The translations under genes and the position numbers were made by a program. The notes beneath the pieces were generated by a model. The model did no database searches, had not been told where the DNA came from, and was given only the letters and a program-made list of their open reading frames with translations. This document shows positions 11,594 through 22,104 of a stretch of 64,000 nucleotides of DNA, in pieces. Where the stretch lies: NCBI RefSeq assembly GCF_900497805.2, contig NW_020954576.1, positions 73,856,605 through 73,920,604 of the forward strand, given 5' to 3'. This stretch comes from Vombatus ursinus (lineage: Eukaryota > Chordata > Mammalia > Diprotodontia > Vombatidae). Each line of letters begins with the position of its first letter. Position 1 is the first letter of the stretch.

Positions 11594-12346
11594 AAAAGCT
11601 AACATTTGATATGATCAACAAAGTGTTTACTCCTTTCCTGACCTGTGCTCTGGTCTATGAGTGACCACAAGCACTCTTTTCTACCTTGGAACTGTGAGGA
11701 GGATTCCCTCTCCACTGCCACTACAAGTTCCACCATGCCAACACTCCTGCTTGCCCCAGGACCGCCACCCAGAATTGTGACCCAGATCTAAGCACGGGCA
11801 AAGCAAGAGAATCCTGCCTCAGCACCAGCAAAGAGATCCCTGCAATCCCCCTCTGATCAGCCACTTGGTTCCCCCTCAGTCTGTGGGCTGAGCTCTAGAA
11901 GTAGCCACCCCCCAACCTTCCCCCCGACCCCGGGGCTGCCCCAGGACTGGGGCTGGGACCGAGCTTCTCTCTCACTGTGGTCACAGACTTATCCTACCAA
12001 CCTTCTAAGTTGTCTTTGGCATTTGTGGGTTGAGAAGTCTGGAAACTGCCACAGCTGCCTGAGATTCAGTCCTCTGAGGCCTGCTCTAGGTTTGCTGAGA
12101 CCTGGTCTTTTGCCTGTGCACCCACGCTGAACTTCACTCTTCTCCCAATCTCACACAGTAGGCCTTTCCAATCACCCTTTCAGGTTGTCTTGGACTGGAA
12201 ATTTGTTTCACGCTGTCTTTTTGTGGGTTCTGCTGCTCTAGAATTTGTTTAGAGCCATTTTTACAGGTATTTGGAGGGCTTTAGAAGAGACCTCAAGCAA
12301 GTCATTGCTTTCACTCAGCCATCTTGGCTCCACCTCCCCCCCCCCC
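11594..12346 (-). mobile_element. Isolated L1 5' UTR, antisense
   Basis: On the minus strand the fragment starts at about 12,346 with a G-rich run, then 'gtggagccaagatggctgag', the usual L1 5' terminus, and runs about 750 bp into the 5' UTR. The plus-strand text at 11,607-11,760 aligns closely with 63,858-64,000, the 5' region of the half-L1 at the right edge of the window. No ORF1 or 3' end follows: homology stops near 11,594. L1 insertions usually lose the 5' end, so a 5'-only fragment points to a deletion or rearrangement. Confidence 0.8.
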
Positions 12347-12523
12347 GCCCGTCTTCCCAAAGTCTTATGCCATTGTTTTGCATTTGTCTTTGGTTATTTG
12401 GTCCATCTTCTATGTTTTTAGAATATATATATATACATTCTTTTCAGATCTGAAAATTCCTTTGATGTCTTCCCTATGGAATCATATTGTTTTCTTTAGG
12501 CACCTTGCTGTCTTCCTCCTCAA

Positions 12524-12752
12524 TGGAATTGTTGTTATTGTTCAAGTATTTGTGACCCCATTTGGGGTTTCCTTGGCAAAGGTGGTGGAGTGGTTTGCTG
12601 TTTCCTTCTCTAGCTCATTTTACAGGTGAGGAAATTGAGGCAAATAGGGTTAAGTGACTTGCCCAGGGTCACATAGTGAATGTCTGAGGCCAAAAGATCC
12701 TCCTGACTCCAGGCCTGGGGATCTCTGTACTGCGCCACCTTAGCTGCCCTAG
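12524..12752 (-). mobile_element. MAR1-type SINE with RTE-like tail, antisense
   Basis: It starts with 'ttgttgttattgttcaagta' and 'gtgaccccatttggggtttc', the antisense of the RTE-like 3' tail, then 'gaaattgaggcaaat', 'gtgacttgcccagggtcaca' and ends in 'ctgcgccaccttagctgccc'. This is a full-length marsupial SINE. The 101-codon open frame at 12,324-12,629 crosses L1 and SINE sequence and is not a gene. Confidence 0.9.
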
Positions 12753-13064
12753 GAATTATTTGTGATTGAATTGCCAAATTTCTTTTGTGGCAGTCTATTT
12801 CCCATTTAGAATGTTAGGTCATGAGATTATGCCTTTTGTAACTTTTGAAATGGACTTTCCTAAAGTCCAGGCTATATGTTTGTGCCAAGTATTCTTTTTT
12901 TTTATCATTAAAGAACCTAATAACTAAAACATTCAAAGATATAATATTCTTCTAAAATTCCCTGACTTCATGAATCTATTATTTAATGTTGGTCAAAATT
13001 AAGTCTGAAACAGCAGATTATCTCATTTCTTCCTCTAACTTCTGAGAAAACTGGCAGAAAGAGG

Positions 13065-13312
13065 TTATTAATAATAATAATAATAGCTATGATAAACAAT
13101 AATGAAAACTAATATTTATATAGCATCTTAAGGCTAAGTATTCTTTTCATAACAACCCTATGCGATAGATAACACAAATCATTATTGTCTCCATCTTGAA
13201 TGAAGATAGTGGAACTAAGGCTCACACAGTGTGAGTGGCTTGCCTGGAGTCACATAGCTAATAAGAATCAGAATAAATACTGAGCTCAGGTCTTCTTCTT
13301 ATAACAGTAATA
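13065..13312 (-). mobile_element. MIR-like SINE with L2-type tail, antisense
   Basis: AAT repeats, 'aatatttatatagcatctta', 'ataacaaccctatgcg', 'ggctcacacagtgtgagtgg' and 'cacatagctaataagaatca' in order. Same family as 10,808-11,098. Confidence 0.8.
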
Positions 13313-13404
13313 CTTTTTTTTCTTTAGATTCTTTAAATGTCTGTGTATTTTATAGCATGATCATTTTCATTTCTACCCTTTTCATCCACCCAGGAACCTT
13401 TTAA

Positions 13405-13485
13405 TAAATAAAAACAATCAATTAATCAGCTAGCATCTCTGTGCCAAGCTCTCTTCTAAGCACTGGGCCAACCAGCCAGTACATC
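13405..13485 (-). mobile_element. L2 3' tail fragment, antisense
   Basis: 'aatcagctagcatctctgtg' with 'ccaagctctcttctaagcac' resembles a decayed L2 terminus in antisense. Confidence 0.5.
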
Positions 13486-13529
13486 TGGCCTTGAGCATTC
13501 ATAGTCATATTACCTGGGGAGACAGCATT

Positions 13530-13925
13530 GGTCATTGCATTTATTCTGAGTTTAGTTGCTTTCTTGCGTTGTTTTTACTTACATTATTGTAGACATTGAT
13601 TGTGTATATTTTTCTAGTTCTGTTTACTTTGCCCAGCACCATTTTATACAAGTGTTCTCACATTTCTTTTAATTATTAAGTCAACATTGCTTATGGTGTA
13701 ATAATATGCCTACACATTCATATCCTAGAATTTGCTCAACCATTCTCCAATTTATAAGCATTCTCTTTAAAGTGCTTTTGGAATATTTTGTCATACATAG
13801 GACCTTAACTCTATCCTTTATGTCCTTCTGTGACAAACCCAGTAATGGGATTTCAGGGCCAAACACCATCACTCTTTCTACTACATCATAGTGATATTCG
13901 GATTTCAGTAGCATTTTCTGATTAT
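13530..13925 (-). mobile_element. L1 3' UTR fragment, antisense
   Basis: 'tagttgctttcttgcgttg', 'cccagcaccattttataca', 'aatatgcctacacattca', 'tttgctcaaccattctccaa' and 'cccagtaatgggatttca' follow the order of the old L1 3' UTR in antisense. The same region recurs at 60,035-61,160 and 36,335-36,620. Open frames of 77 and 61 codons here are by-products. Confidence 0.6.
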
Positions 13926-13984
13926 CCTAACCCATTCATGATCTTGGGCAAAATGATTTCACTTCTCTAGTTCACAGTATCATG

Positions 13985-14425
13985 GAAACTCAGAGTTGAA
14001 AGGGACCCCAGAAGTGATTTGGTATAAAACATACCTACCTGACAAGTGGTATTCCAGCCTCTGCTTGAAGATTGCCCCAGACTGGGTAGCCAAATGCCTC
14101 TCGAGGTAGCTCATTTCACATTTCGACAGCTCTGATAGGATATTTTTTTCTTATATAAAACTGAATTCATTGCTTCTGGTTCTGCCCTTAGAGCCAAGCA
14201 GAACAAGTGTAATCCCTCTCCTGTAAGAAAGCTTTTCATATACATGAAGTCAGCTCTGCTGTCAGCTTTCCATAAATCTTCTCTGATCCTCATACGTTAT
14301 CTCCAGGATCTTCATCCTAACCACCCTCCTCTGGATGGACGTAATTTGGTCAGTGCCCTTCTTAAATACAGAACACCATATTGAAAATTTTGCATTCAGT
14401 TTTGGGTGCCAGACTGTAGGAAGGT
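13985..14425 (-). mobile_element. CR1/L3-like LINE fragment, antisense
   Basis: Landmarks in order: 'cctctgcttgaagattgccc', 'agctcatttcacatttcgac', 'ttctgcccttagagccaagc', 'aagtgtaatccctctcctg', 'ctccaggatcttcatcctaa' and 'accctcctctggatgg'. This layout is shared by CR1-clade 3' regions in antisense, and the family assignment within that clade is uncertain. Confidence 0.6.
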
Positions 14426-14654
14426 CACCAACAGACCAAAATTCATAAAGGGGACAATCAAAGAGAGAAGAGGATCAGAGGTAACAGCATGCCGGGGGTA
14501 GATGAGGGAGCTCATCTCTGAAATAAATTAGATGGATCCGATGATTTCTAAGGCTATTCCACCTCTCTTTCTTTGATTTTATGATTCTAGAGACCGACGA
14601 TTGACTAGGTGACCTTGTCTCAAGACCATGTAGCGAATCAGAGGTAGAAGTAGG

Positions 14655-14915
14655 AAAGGAAAGGAATAAGCATTTATATAGTGCCTACTGCGTGCCAGGT
14701 ACTATGATGAATGCTGTTTACAAATGTCTCATTTGATCCTCACTGTAACCCCATAAGGTAGATGCCATTGCTATCCCCATTTTATCGTTGAGGAAACTGA
14801 AGTAAACAGAGGTTAAGTGACTTACATAGGGTCACACAGCTAGCAAGTGTCTGAGATTGGATTTAAACTCGGGTCTCCCTGATTCAAGGCCCAGGGCTCT
14901 ATCCAGTGAATAGGC
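14655..14915 (-). mobile_element. MIR-like SINE with L2-type tail, antisense
   Basis: 'gcatttatatagtgcctact', 'gtgccaggtactatg', 'gaggaaactgaagtaaacag', 'gtcacacagctagcaagtgt' and 'cccagggctctatccagtg'. Full length. Confidence 0.9.
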
Positions 14916-15087
14916 CTTCTTCAGTGGTCTAATGGAACAGAAAGCTAGGAGTCCTGAATGTCAGTTGTACTTTTCATGATGAGCATGACTCATGAAACTC
15001 CAGTCATTCACAATGATTTTCTTTAATTTTAAAACGGTAATTCTGTTTTTTTAATATCATGTGTTCCGTAGACATTAAATAAATTAT

Positions 15088-15345
15088 TGTTTAAAAGGTG
15101 AGAGGCGGTATGTCCTAGAGGATAAGGCGTTGGCGTTAGGGCCAGGAAGTTCTACATTCAGGTATTCCCTCTGACCCATTCTGGTTTTGTGACCCTGCCT
15201 GGGCAAGTTCATTAACACCTCAGTGCCCAGGAAGCTAAGACTGTAAGTTGCAGAGTAGATACTAATCTGCCTTAGTAAAGGCAATTTCTTACTTGGAGCT
15301 TCCTACGTAAGTTGAAATCACAGGTCCAGTCACCCCAAAAATCAT
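15088..15345 (+). mobile_element. CORE-type marsupial SINE ('taagttgcagag' family)
   Basis: Sense copy: 'gtatgtcctagaggataag', 'ttagggccaggaagttctac', 'gcctgggcaagttcatta', 'gtaagttgcagagtagatac', 'ctgccttagtaaaggcaat' and 'gttgaaatcacaggtcc'. The same family is found at 35.5, 48.45, 49.97 and 59.03 kb. Confidence 0.85.
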
Positions 15346-15349
15346 TTAA

Positions 15350-16980
15350 ATCTAGACCCAAGGTTGAAATCAAAGATATGGGTCTAATGAAGTTTTTTAA
15401 AAAGAGATATCCATTTATTCATTCAATAAATTTTTGTTAAGTGCCCATTAAGCACTGCCCTAGTCATCATGAGATATAAATTTTTAATCTTTTTTTATAC
15501 ATTTATTAAGAAAAATAAATATTTTGATTGAAAGAAAAACTTACTATAGTTTTGGTAAAGTTATGTAATTTTGCCTCTGATTGGTTTTTAAATGCCTAAT
15601 GTTGTGTCAATTTTTCCATTTGTAAGCAGAATTCTTATGTACAGTTCTGCCCTCTCAAGACCCCTCAAAATCGGTCATTCAGTCTCTTTAAAAAAAAAAA
15701 CTACATTTCATTGATTTTCTTCATGCTATATTTATGGGTAAGTACATGTGTTTAAAACTCAGCTTTCTCTGCTGTAAGCCTGTGATATTTCAGTCCGTAA
15801 AATAAGATCTTTACAAACACCATCCTGAGACCGATACTATACAGCAATTTAACAGCAGATTTCTACTTTGGGTATTTAACAATAATTGGGATCTTTCTAC
15901 TGGCCTTACATAAACGCAGTTTTGTAGTAAAATCTAACTACTAACCCATTTGACAAAACTCTTACACTTCAAGTAGAAACAAATTTGCTTCTAGTTGTGC
16001 TTTTTATTTATACCTATCTTGATTTTTTGCCTGATGCTCTTGTAAATCTTCCAGTTTAAATGATGTGATAAATTGGAAATGAGGACAGATAAGTGCTGCT
16101 AAACTTTCCCATTTCACCATTGAATATGTGGTTTTTTCCAGTTCTCTTAAAATGTCATTTATTCTGTAATATATAGATCCATAAATTAGATATTCCTCAT
16201 TACAAATGTTTGTAATTTATAAATCTGATTATTTTCTACCTTGGAAGATTATAAAACTTAAGCGCACACAAATTTGGTGAAGTCTCAAAGCAATCATTTT
16301 ACAAAGACTGAAATTCAAAGCTCTTATTTCCAGAACTTAAACCTAGTCCACCAAGTGTATAACTAAAGTAGAATTTTAATTATTGTGGTGAAAATGTTAT
16401 GTCACCAAATCTAGATACGCATCATTAAATAGCTACAAGCAGATCACATCTTGGGTTTACATCAAAGTAAATAAATCATGAATAAAGGTTTATGAATTCA
16501 TAGGATAAGAAAAATTTGGATGTCCTTTTAAAGAGTAGAAGTTTAAATAAAAAGGACAAGATTTTTAATATTTTCTTCATGATCCAAAAGGAAAAACCTT
16601 AGAAAAAAAACTTTTTTTAGGATATACCTCTTAAGATTTCCCCCATTGCATGGGGGGAAAATGGGTCAATTATTATTGTGCAAATCACAGAATATAGCCA
16701 AATTCACTCGTATAGAGTCACCAGAGAGAAGGTAATTGAGTAAGAAGCTCTGATTTAAAGTTTTTTTTCCCCCCACCACATCCATCTTGTTAGAAAGGCA
16801 AAGATATAACAGATTTATCTCACTTTAAGTAAACCCAATATATTAAAATTCAGATTTACAAAACAGATAAATCTTAATATTTTCCCATTACAAAACAATT
16901 CATTTTGATATTTCTCAAAGGAATTCAAAAGAACTGTTTATATGATTAAAATTGTGTTTATACTAAACATTTCAGGCAGG
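15350..16980. other. Unique AT-rich non-coding stretch
   Basis: A short L2-like tail ('cattcaataaatttttgtta', about 15,420-15,465) is the only repeat I can place. The rest has no recognisable element or exon. Confidence 0.5.
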
Positions 16981-16999
16981 ATATGTTGTTAAAAGGAAA

Positions 17000-18180
17000 A
17001 GGGACTAAACTTGGAGTCAAAGGTCCTGGGAGTTGGACTAGGAAAGGCCTCTTGCAGAAGGTGAAATCTGAGACTGGCACTTAGGAGGGTTGGATATGTT
17101 CATCTGGGAATCAACTCTCTAGAGACGACAGTTGAACCTATGAGGGCTGATGAGATCATCAAGCAAAATAATGTATTTGGGAAAAGAAAAGAAGGTCCAT
17201 GACAGATCTTTGAGGAACATCAGCAGTTAGTGGACTGACCTGGGTGAAGACACAGCAAAGAGGACTGAAAAGTTGTAGTCAGACTGGTCAGAAGAGGATT
17301 GGAAGAGAGAAATCAAGGTTCAGGGGAAGAAGGTAACCAACAGTGTCAAAGATAGCAGAAAGGTCATGTAGGAAGAAGACTGAGAAAAACCTTCAGATTT
17401 GGCTATTGAGATAACTGGTGATTTTGAAGAGATCAGTTTCAGCCGAATGACGGGGTAGGAAACCAGATTGCAGAGGTTTAGAAGAGAGTAAAAGGAGAAA
17501 AGGCATTGATACTTATTACAGATGGCTTTTTCAAAGAGTTTAGCAATGAAGAAGAGGAGAGATATAGGACAATAGGTGGGAATGTTGGTAGGATCCAGTG
17601 AGGTCTTTTTTTAAAGGATAGAGCCACATGGGCATGTTTGTAGGCAGCAAAAAAGCACTAGTAAATAGGGAGAAATGAAAGATGGCAGGGGGAACAATAG
17701 AGATAGCTGTCTGATGGAGAAGGTGGGAAAGGATGAGTACAGAGATGCACATAGAGAAGTTTGCCTTCGTAAGGAGAAGTGTGATCTCGTGGTGTGAAGG
17801 AGGTAGTAGCAGAAAACTCCCGGGTGATGTGAGATGAGGAGGAGGGAAGGGGGAGGTGTGCTAAGGGACCCTTGAAGAAACATGAAAAGATTTGGAATAG
17901 CCATTGTGGTAAATAGAAGAAGTCATCTATTAGGGAACTATAAAAGGATTTCCTTCCTGCATTGACAGCCCAATTAAGATTATGTAATTCAGATTTGTGG
18001 TGGACCCAGTCACCGTGGTTTTATGATTTTTCTATAGCTCCATTCAGTAATATATAAATAGGAATTAAAATAGTAGATGGTAATCTAAGATTTGTGGTAA
18101 TAAGACAAGAGAGCATGGGACTCAAATATAGAAGAAAGTATGGAGTTGAATTGATTAACCCAGGCATTGAGCAAGGTACA
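17000..18180 (-). mobile_element. L2 LINE, reverse-transcriptase and upstream region, antisense
   Basis: The plus strand is purine-rich and follows L2 ORF2 in antisense: 'atgagggctgatgagatcat', 'cagtgtcaaagatagcagaa', 'ggtcatgtaggaagaagact', 'gagatataggacaatagg' and 'acatgggcatgtttgtaggc'. The L2 3' end is mostly missing, with only a short scrap near 17,030-17,080. Two antisense frames (17,540-17,752 and 17,611-17,904) are remnants of the L2 polyprotein frame or shadows of it. Confidence 0.75.
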
Positions 18181-18439
18181 CCTGTATTGTTATATAGTTG
18201 CTTGAAAACCCATCTAATTAATAAAGAGTTTTAAATTTTGTTTAAAATAGTTTTAAATTTGTTTAAATTGCTATTGTAACTTGCAGCAAATATCCAAGAA
18301 TTGGATGGACCAGTGGCATATATTTTGCCGTAGTAGAAAAATTTCTTTTGTTCAGTTCAACAATTCAAAACAAACATTCATGTCTACTGTGACCACATAT
18401 TGTGTCTCCTATGTAAGAGCATTATGTGAGGCACTTAAA

Positions 18440-18960
18440 GTAGTAAAGGTATAAATATAGTCCCCACTTATTATAACCACCATAACAATGACAACTGACA
18501 ATTATAACTCTTCCAATTTTGCGAAGCACATTTTGCATGTTCTTCTTGTTCAGTTGTGTCTGATTCTTAATGACCCTATTCTTGGCAAAGATGCTAGAGT
18601 GATTTTCCATTTCCTTCTCTAGCTCATTTTATAGATAAGGAGGCTGAGGCAAACCTGGTTAAGTGACTTGCCCAGGGTCACACAGCTAGTAAGTATCTGA
18701 GGCCAGATTTGAACTCAGGAAAATGAGTAGACTTCAGGCCTGGCACTCTGTCCACTGCACTATCTATTGTATCAGTTCATTTAAGCCTCATGACGATCTT
18801 GTGAGGTAGGCACTATGGATAATATTACCCCAACTTAGAGATGAAGAAACTGAGTCTGAAGAAGGTTAAATGACTTGGCCATGGTCACTCATCTAAGAAG
18901 CATCAGAGGCAGGATTTAAACCCAGGGATTCTTGACTCCACGGCTAGCACTCTGTCCATG
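18440..18960 (-). mobile_element. MIR-like SINE split by a MAR1-type SINE, both antisense
   Basis: The outer SINE reads 'tgcgaagcacattttgcatg' before about 18,540 and resumes at about 18,770 with 'tttaagcctcatgacgatct', 'gaagaaactgagtctgaag' and 'aacccagggattcttgactc'. The inner MAR1-type SINE (about 18,540-18,768) has 'ttgttcagttgtgtctgatt', 'ttcttggcaaagatgctaga', 'gtgacttgcccagggtcaca' and 'ctgtccactgcactatct'. The order shows that MAR1 spread after the MIR-like family here. A clean target-site duplication is not visible. Confidence 0.85.
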
Positions 18961-19194
18961 ATAACAGAGGTGACAAGACCTATGGTTAATATAAATTGGA
19001 ATATGATAATCACATAAAAGAAATACAGAGTTCTGTGCAATTAGGTGGTGTGGTGTTAGATGAAAAATAGCACATACTGTGGTGCTCAATGGATTAATAA
19101 GTTCTCTGATGATGTGACTGACAAGATGGAGGACTAGACATTTTCTCTGATCCTCCTTCACTAGGAACCACCCAGCAACTTTTCATCCCTGAAG

Positions 19195-19520
19195 ATCACT
19201 TTAGCCCTGGAACTCAAACCTCGAACTTCTGCCTGTGGATTCTCTTGTCTGATTAGATGTCTTCTCCCAAAACTTCCATTTAAGGAGGGAGTCCTGGGCA
19301 GCCATTTCTTCATTTCTGCTCTCTTCCAGACTTCTCCATCGTGTCTCCATGCTGAGTACCTTCATCTTCTTTTTCTCTGTTGTCTTTCCTGATTAGAATA
19401 TAAGCTCTTTGTAGACAGAGAATGTGTTTCTTTTCGCTTATATATGTATATTCTCATCACTTAGCACAATGCCTGGCACATAGTAAGTGTTTAATAATTA
19501 CTTGTTTACTGTCTCCATGG
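19195..19520 (+). mobile_element. L2-tailed repeat inside the old L1
   Basis: A pyrimidine-rich body then 'tagaatataagctctttgta' and 'gcctggcacatagtaagtg' with 'ttaataattacttg': an L2-type terminus. It resembles 1,200-1,620 in layout. It lies between the L1 5' end and the remaining 5' UTR, so it is the younger of the two. Confidence 0.65.
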
Positions 19521-20082
19521 TCTAAAACACCAAGGACCCAAATGAGGTAACAATTAAATGAATCCGCAACAGAGAAGGCTAATAATTCCTAATGCCCAAC
19601 CATCTCACACAGGATGCCCTCCTCCACAACCCACTAAGCTCTGGCAGCAGGGCTACCCAAGCCAGTTTTCAGCAGATTGACTCCCTTCCCCTCACCACCC
19701 CTACCCCACCTGCCTTCCTCTGTGTGCCTAGGAATCCACAAGGAAGAAGATTGCTCTTTCTGTGACAGCCCTGTCTGCAGTGCTCTTTGTCCTCATAGAG
19801 CTCAGCCAGAGAACTGAGGAAGAGAGAGAACTGGGACAGGACACATGCATGTAAGCCTGAGTCAAAGAGCATCCAGCTGGAGCTAGTTCTGGCCTTCCTT
19901 CTCACCTCTCACCAACCAAGAAGTCACTTAAGGGTGAGATTGAAGTTATGTACCATGAATTGCCCTACAATAATGAAAAAAGGTTAAAACCCATGAGTAT
20001 AAGCAGATCAACCAACAGGGAAGATATATGCCCCCAGATCCGGTAAAAGAATCCAGACTTCTATTAGTGACTATTGTGGAAA

Positions 20083-20098
20083 AAAAAAAAAAAAAAGA
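20083..20098. repeat. Poly(A) run within old L1 ORF1
   Basis: About 16 uninterrupted A. It lies before recognisable ORF1 sequence and may be a microsatellite expansion. Confidence 0.8.
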
Positions 20099-21004
20099 TT
20101 CAACACCTGATGAGGATAGGACCCTGTGGATTCCCGAGAGAATGTGGAACCACAGCAGGATATTCCTGAATAGTTTAAAAGAAGAATAGGAATAAAGCAG
20201 AATTTCTGGCAAATCACAGCAGAAATAATTAGCAGAATAGAAAAATTTGAATCCATGGTGGCCACTCTCACCAAAGAAACAAAAAAGAATAATTAAATGG
20301 GGATACAAATACACAGAAGCAAAAGACAATCTGGAAGAAGAAAAGTGCATACAAACAAAACATATCTTGAAAACAGAATGTATAAAAATAATTTATGGGT
20401 TATAGGTCTTCCAAAAGAAGACAAGTCAACCTGAACACCATAATGCACTAAATAATACAAGAAAACTTTCCAGTATTTCTGAAGACAGAAAATAAAGTGC
20501 TAATCAAAAGAATCCACAGATCACCTCTAGAAAAAACAAACCAAAACAAAAGCCTATGCTGCAAACTCCACCTACCTAGTGGTTAAATTTAACAATTCCA
20601 CTAACAAACACCAAATTCTACAAGCAACCAAGAGAAAGACCTTCAAATATAAAAGGAAGGAAATTTGAATAACACAAGACTGTTCCTCAAACCACCAGAA
20701 ACCATAGGAAGGAATAGAATAATGTGGTCCAAAGAGCAAAGCAACTCAAGATTACAACCTAGGTAGCCTACTCTGCAAACCTGAGCTTAACCGTTAATAA
20801 TAAAAATATGGATTTTGAATAAAAAAAGAGACATTCAAAACATTCCTAGAAAGAAAACCAGACCAGAAGAAGTTATTTGCTTTTCTAACACCTCAGGCAG
20901 CAGATCAACAAGAAAGAGAAACGAAACAGCAACCCAGGATATTAACAACAAAATCAGGAGATACCATTAGGAGATTTCTTTCTAAACGTACACAAAGAAA
21001 CAAG

Positions 21005-21580
21005 GGTGCAGTTTTCGCGGAACTGGTGGTACTGAAGGATGGAGGATGGAGACGGTGGTTTTTGTCTTCTTGCTCATCTCCCTTTCTGTCTATTTTATCA
21101 TCACATTATTTGATTTAGAATGTAACTACATCAATGCTAGGTCTTGTTGCTCAAAATTAAACAAGTGGGTGGTCCCAGAATTGATTGACCACACTATTAT
21201 TACCGTATTAATGCTTATTTCATTGCACTGGTTCATCTTTCTCCTCAACTTGCCTGTGGCTACCCGGAATATATATCGGTTCATTATGGTGCCAAGTGGG
21301 AACATGGGAGTGTTTCATCCTACAGAGAAACACAACCGAGGGCAGTTGAAGTCACACATGAAGGAAGCCATGGTCAACCTTGGTTTTCATTTGCTTTGTT
21401 TCTTCATGTACCTTTATAGTATGATTCTGGCTTTGATAAATGACTGATCCCGGAAGGAGATGCCTAAGTTGGAGTTTTACACTACTGTAAACAATTGAGG
21501 AGCCAGAGATGAGTTTAGTCTATACCTAGACCATGTCCATTAAGCAGTGTATTTTTTTCTCTTTGGACAAAAAAAAAAAA
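21005..21580 (+). pseudogene. CNIH4: CNIH4 (cornichon family AMPA-type cargo adaptor 4) retrocopy with an open 133-codon frame
   Basis: The frame 21,046-21,447 encodes a protein nearly identical in most of its length to cornichon homologue 4, a three-pass ER/early-Golgi membrane protein that helps load cargo such as GPCRs into COPII vesicles. Recognisable blocks include [63 protein letters not shown] and [15 protein letters not shown] at the C terminus. Human CNIH4 has 139 residues; this copy has 133. Six residues (SLLDCC in human) are missing in frame from the first membrane segment. A 7-bp duplication places an out-of-frame ATG at 21,039, just before the start. The copy has no introns, carries 5' UTR-like sequence from about 21,005 and about 120 bp of 3' UTR, and ends in 12 A at 21,569-21,580, so it is L1-type retroposed. 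No clear target-site duplication was seen. Substitutions include W to R in LPVATWN and D to H in GVFDPTE. Because the frame is still open it is either young or retained. I call it a probable pseudogene, with expression untested. Confidence 0.93.
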
Positions 21581-21889
21581 CCAAATGAAAAATTGAGTGC
21601 TTTTGAACTTTTTTTATCCATTCAACAATTCAATTCAACCACAACCATAAAATTTTAGCATCTATTTGTTATGTGTAAGCCACTATTTCTCAAACCTATG
21701 CATCACTGTAATATACCAGTGAAGAGAGGTGTTTCTGAGCATTGTTTGTTTGTTTGTCTCTTAAATATAGGAACAATCTTTTATCCTATGACTGATCAGA
21801 GATTTTGACTGATTTAAAAAGTACAAATTAGATGCCTCTTGGCACAGACTTGTGTTAAGGGCGACATAGGATTGTTTTTAAAGATCATT

Positions 21890-22100
21890 TTGTTTGTTAT
21901 ATTTGTATAGTGCTTTTCACATACATTGTTCCATTGGGTCCTTTGTTGAGTAGAGGATAGGATAACTATATCTAACCCCTCATTTTGCAGATGAGGAACT
22001 GAGGCTGAGGGTAATAATGTGACCTGGCCTATGTCATGTGGTTATTACCTATATATTCTCACTTCTCTAGTTTGCTTCCCATAACACCATGCTCATATGC
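21890..22100 (-). mobile_element. MIR-like SINE, antisense
   Basis: 'gtatagtgcttttcacatac', 'gatgaggaactgaggctgag' and 'ataacaccatgctcata' in order. Diverged. Confidence 0.7.
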
Positions 22101-22104
22101 AATA

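Larger units (their letters stand above)
19105..20990 (+). mobile_element. Old L1: 5' end, 5' UTR and decayed ORF1
   Basis: 'gacaagatggaggactagac' at about 19,118 marks an L1-type 5' terminus. A 5'-UTR-like stretch follows, broken by an L2-tailed repeat (about 19,195-19,520). From about 20,380 to 20,700 the plus strand translates in shifted frames to pieces such as VVKFN, ILQATKRKTFKYK and ITQD, which align with the L1 ORF1 at 62.67-63.21 kb (VVKFQ, ILQATRKKQFKY, ITQD). ORF1 has several stops and frameshifts. No ORF2 is seen before the CNIH4 copy begins at about 21,005. Confidence 0.65.

Noticed and set aside
11375-11605. 76-codon antisense frame next to the L1 5' UTR
   Set aside because: It is uninterrupted but matches no protein I know and has no visible exon signals; AT-rich chance frames of this length are common.
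12324-12629. 101-codon open frame
   Set aside because: It crosses the end of the L1 5' UTR, a C run and a MAR1-type SINE.
14980-15000. TGACTCA AP-1-like site in 'catgactcatgaaa'
   Set aside because: A seven-base motif is expected many times by chance in 64 kb and the surrounding sequence is repeat-derived.
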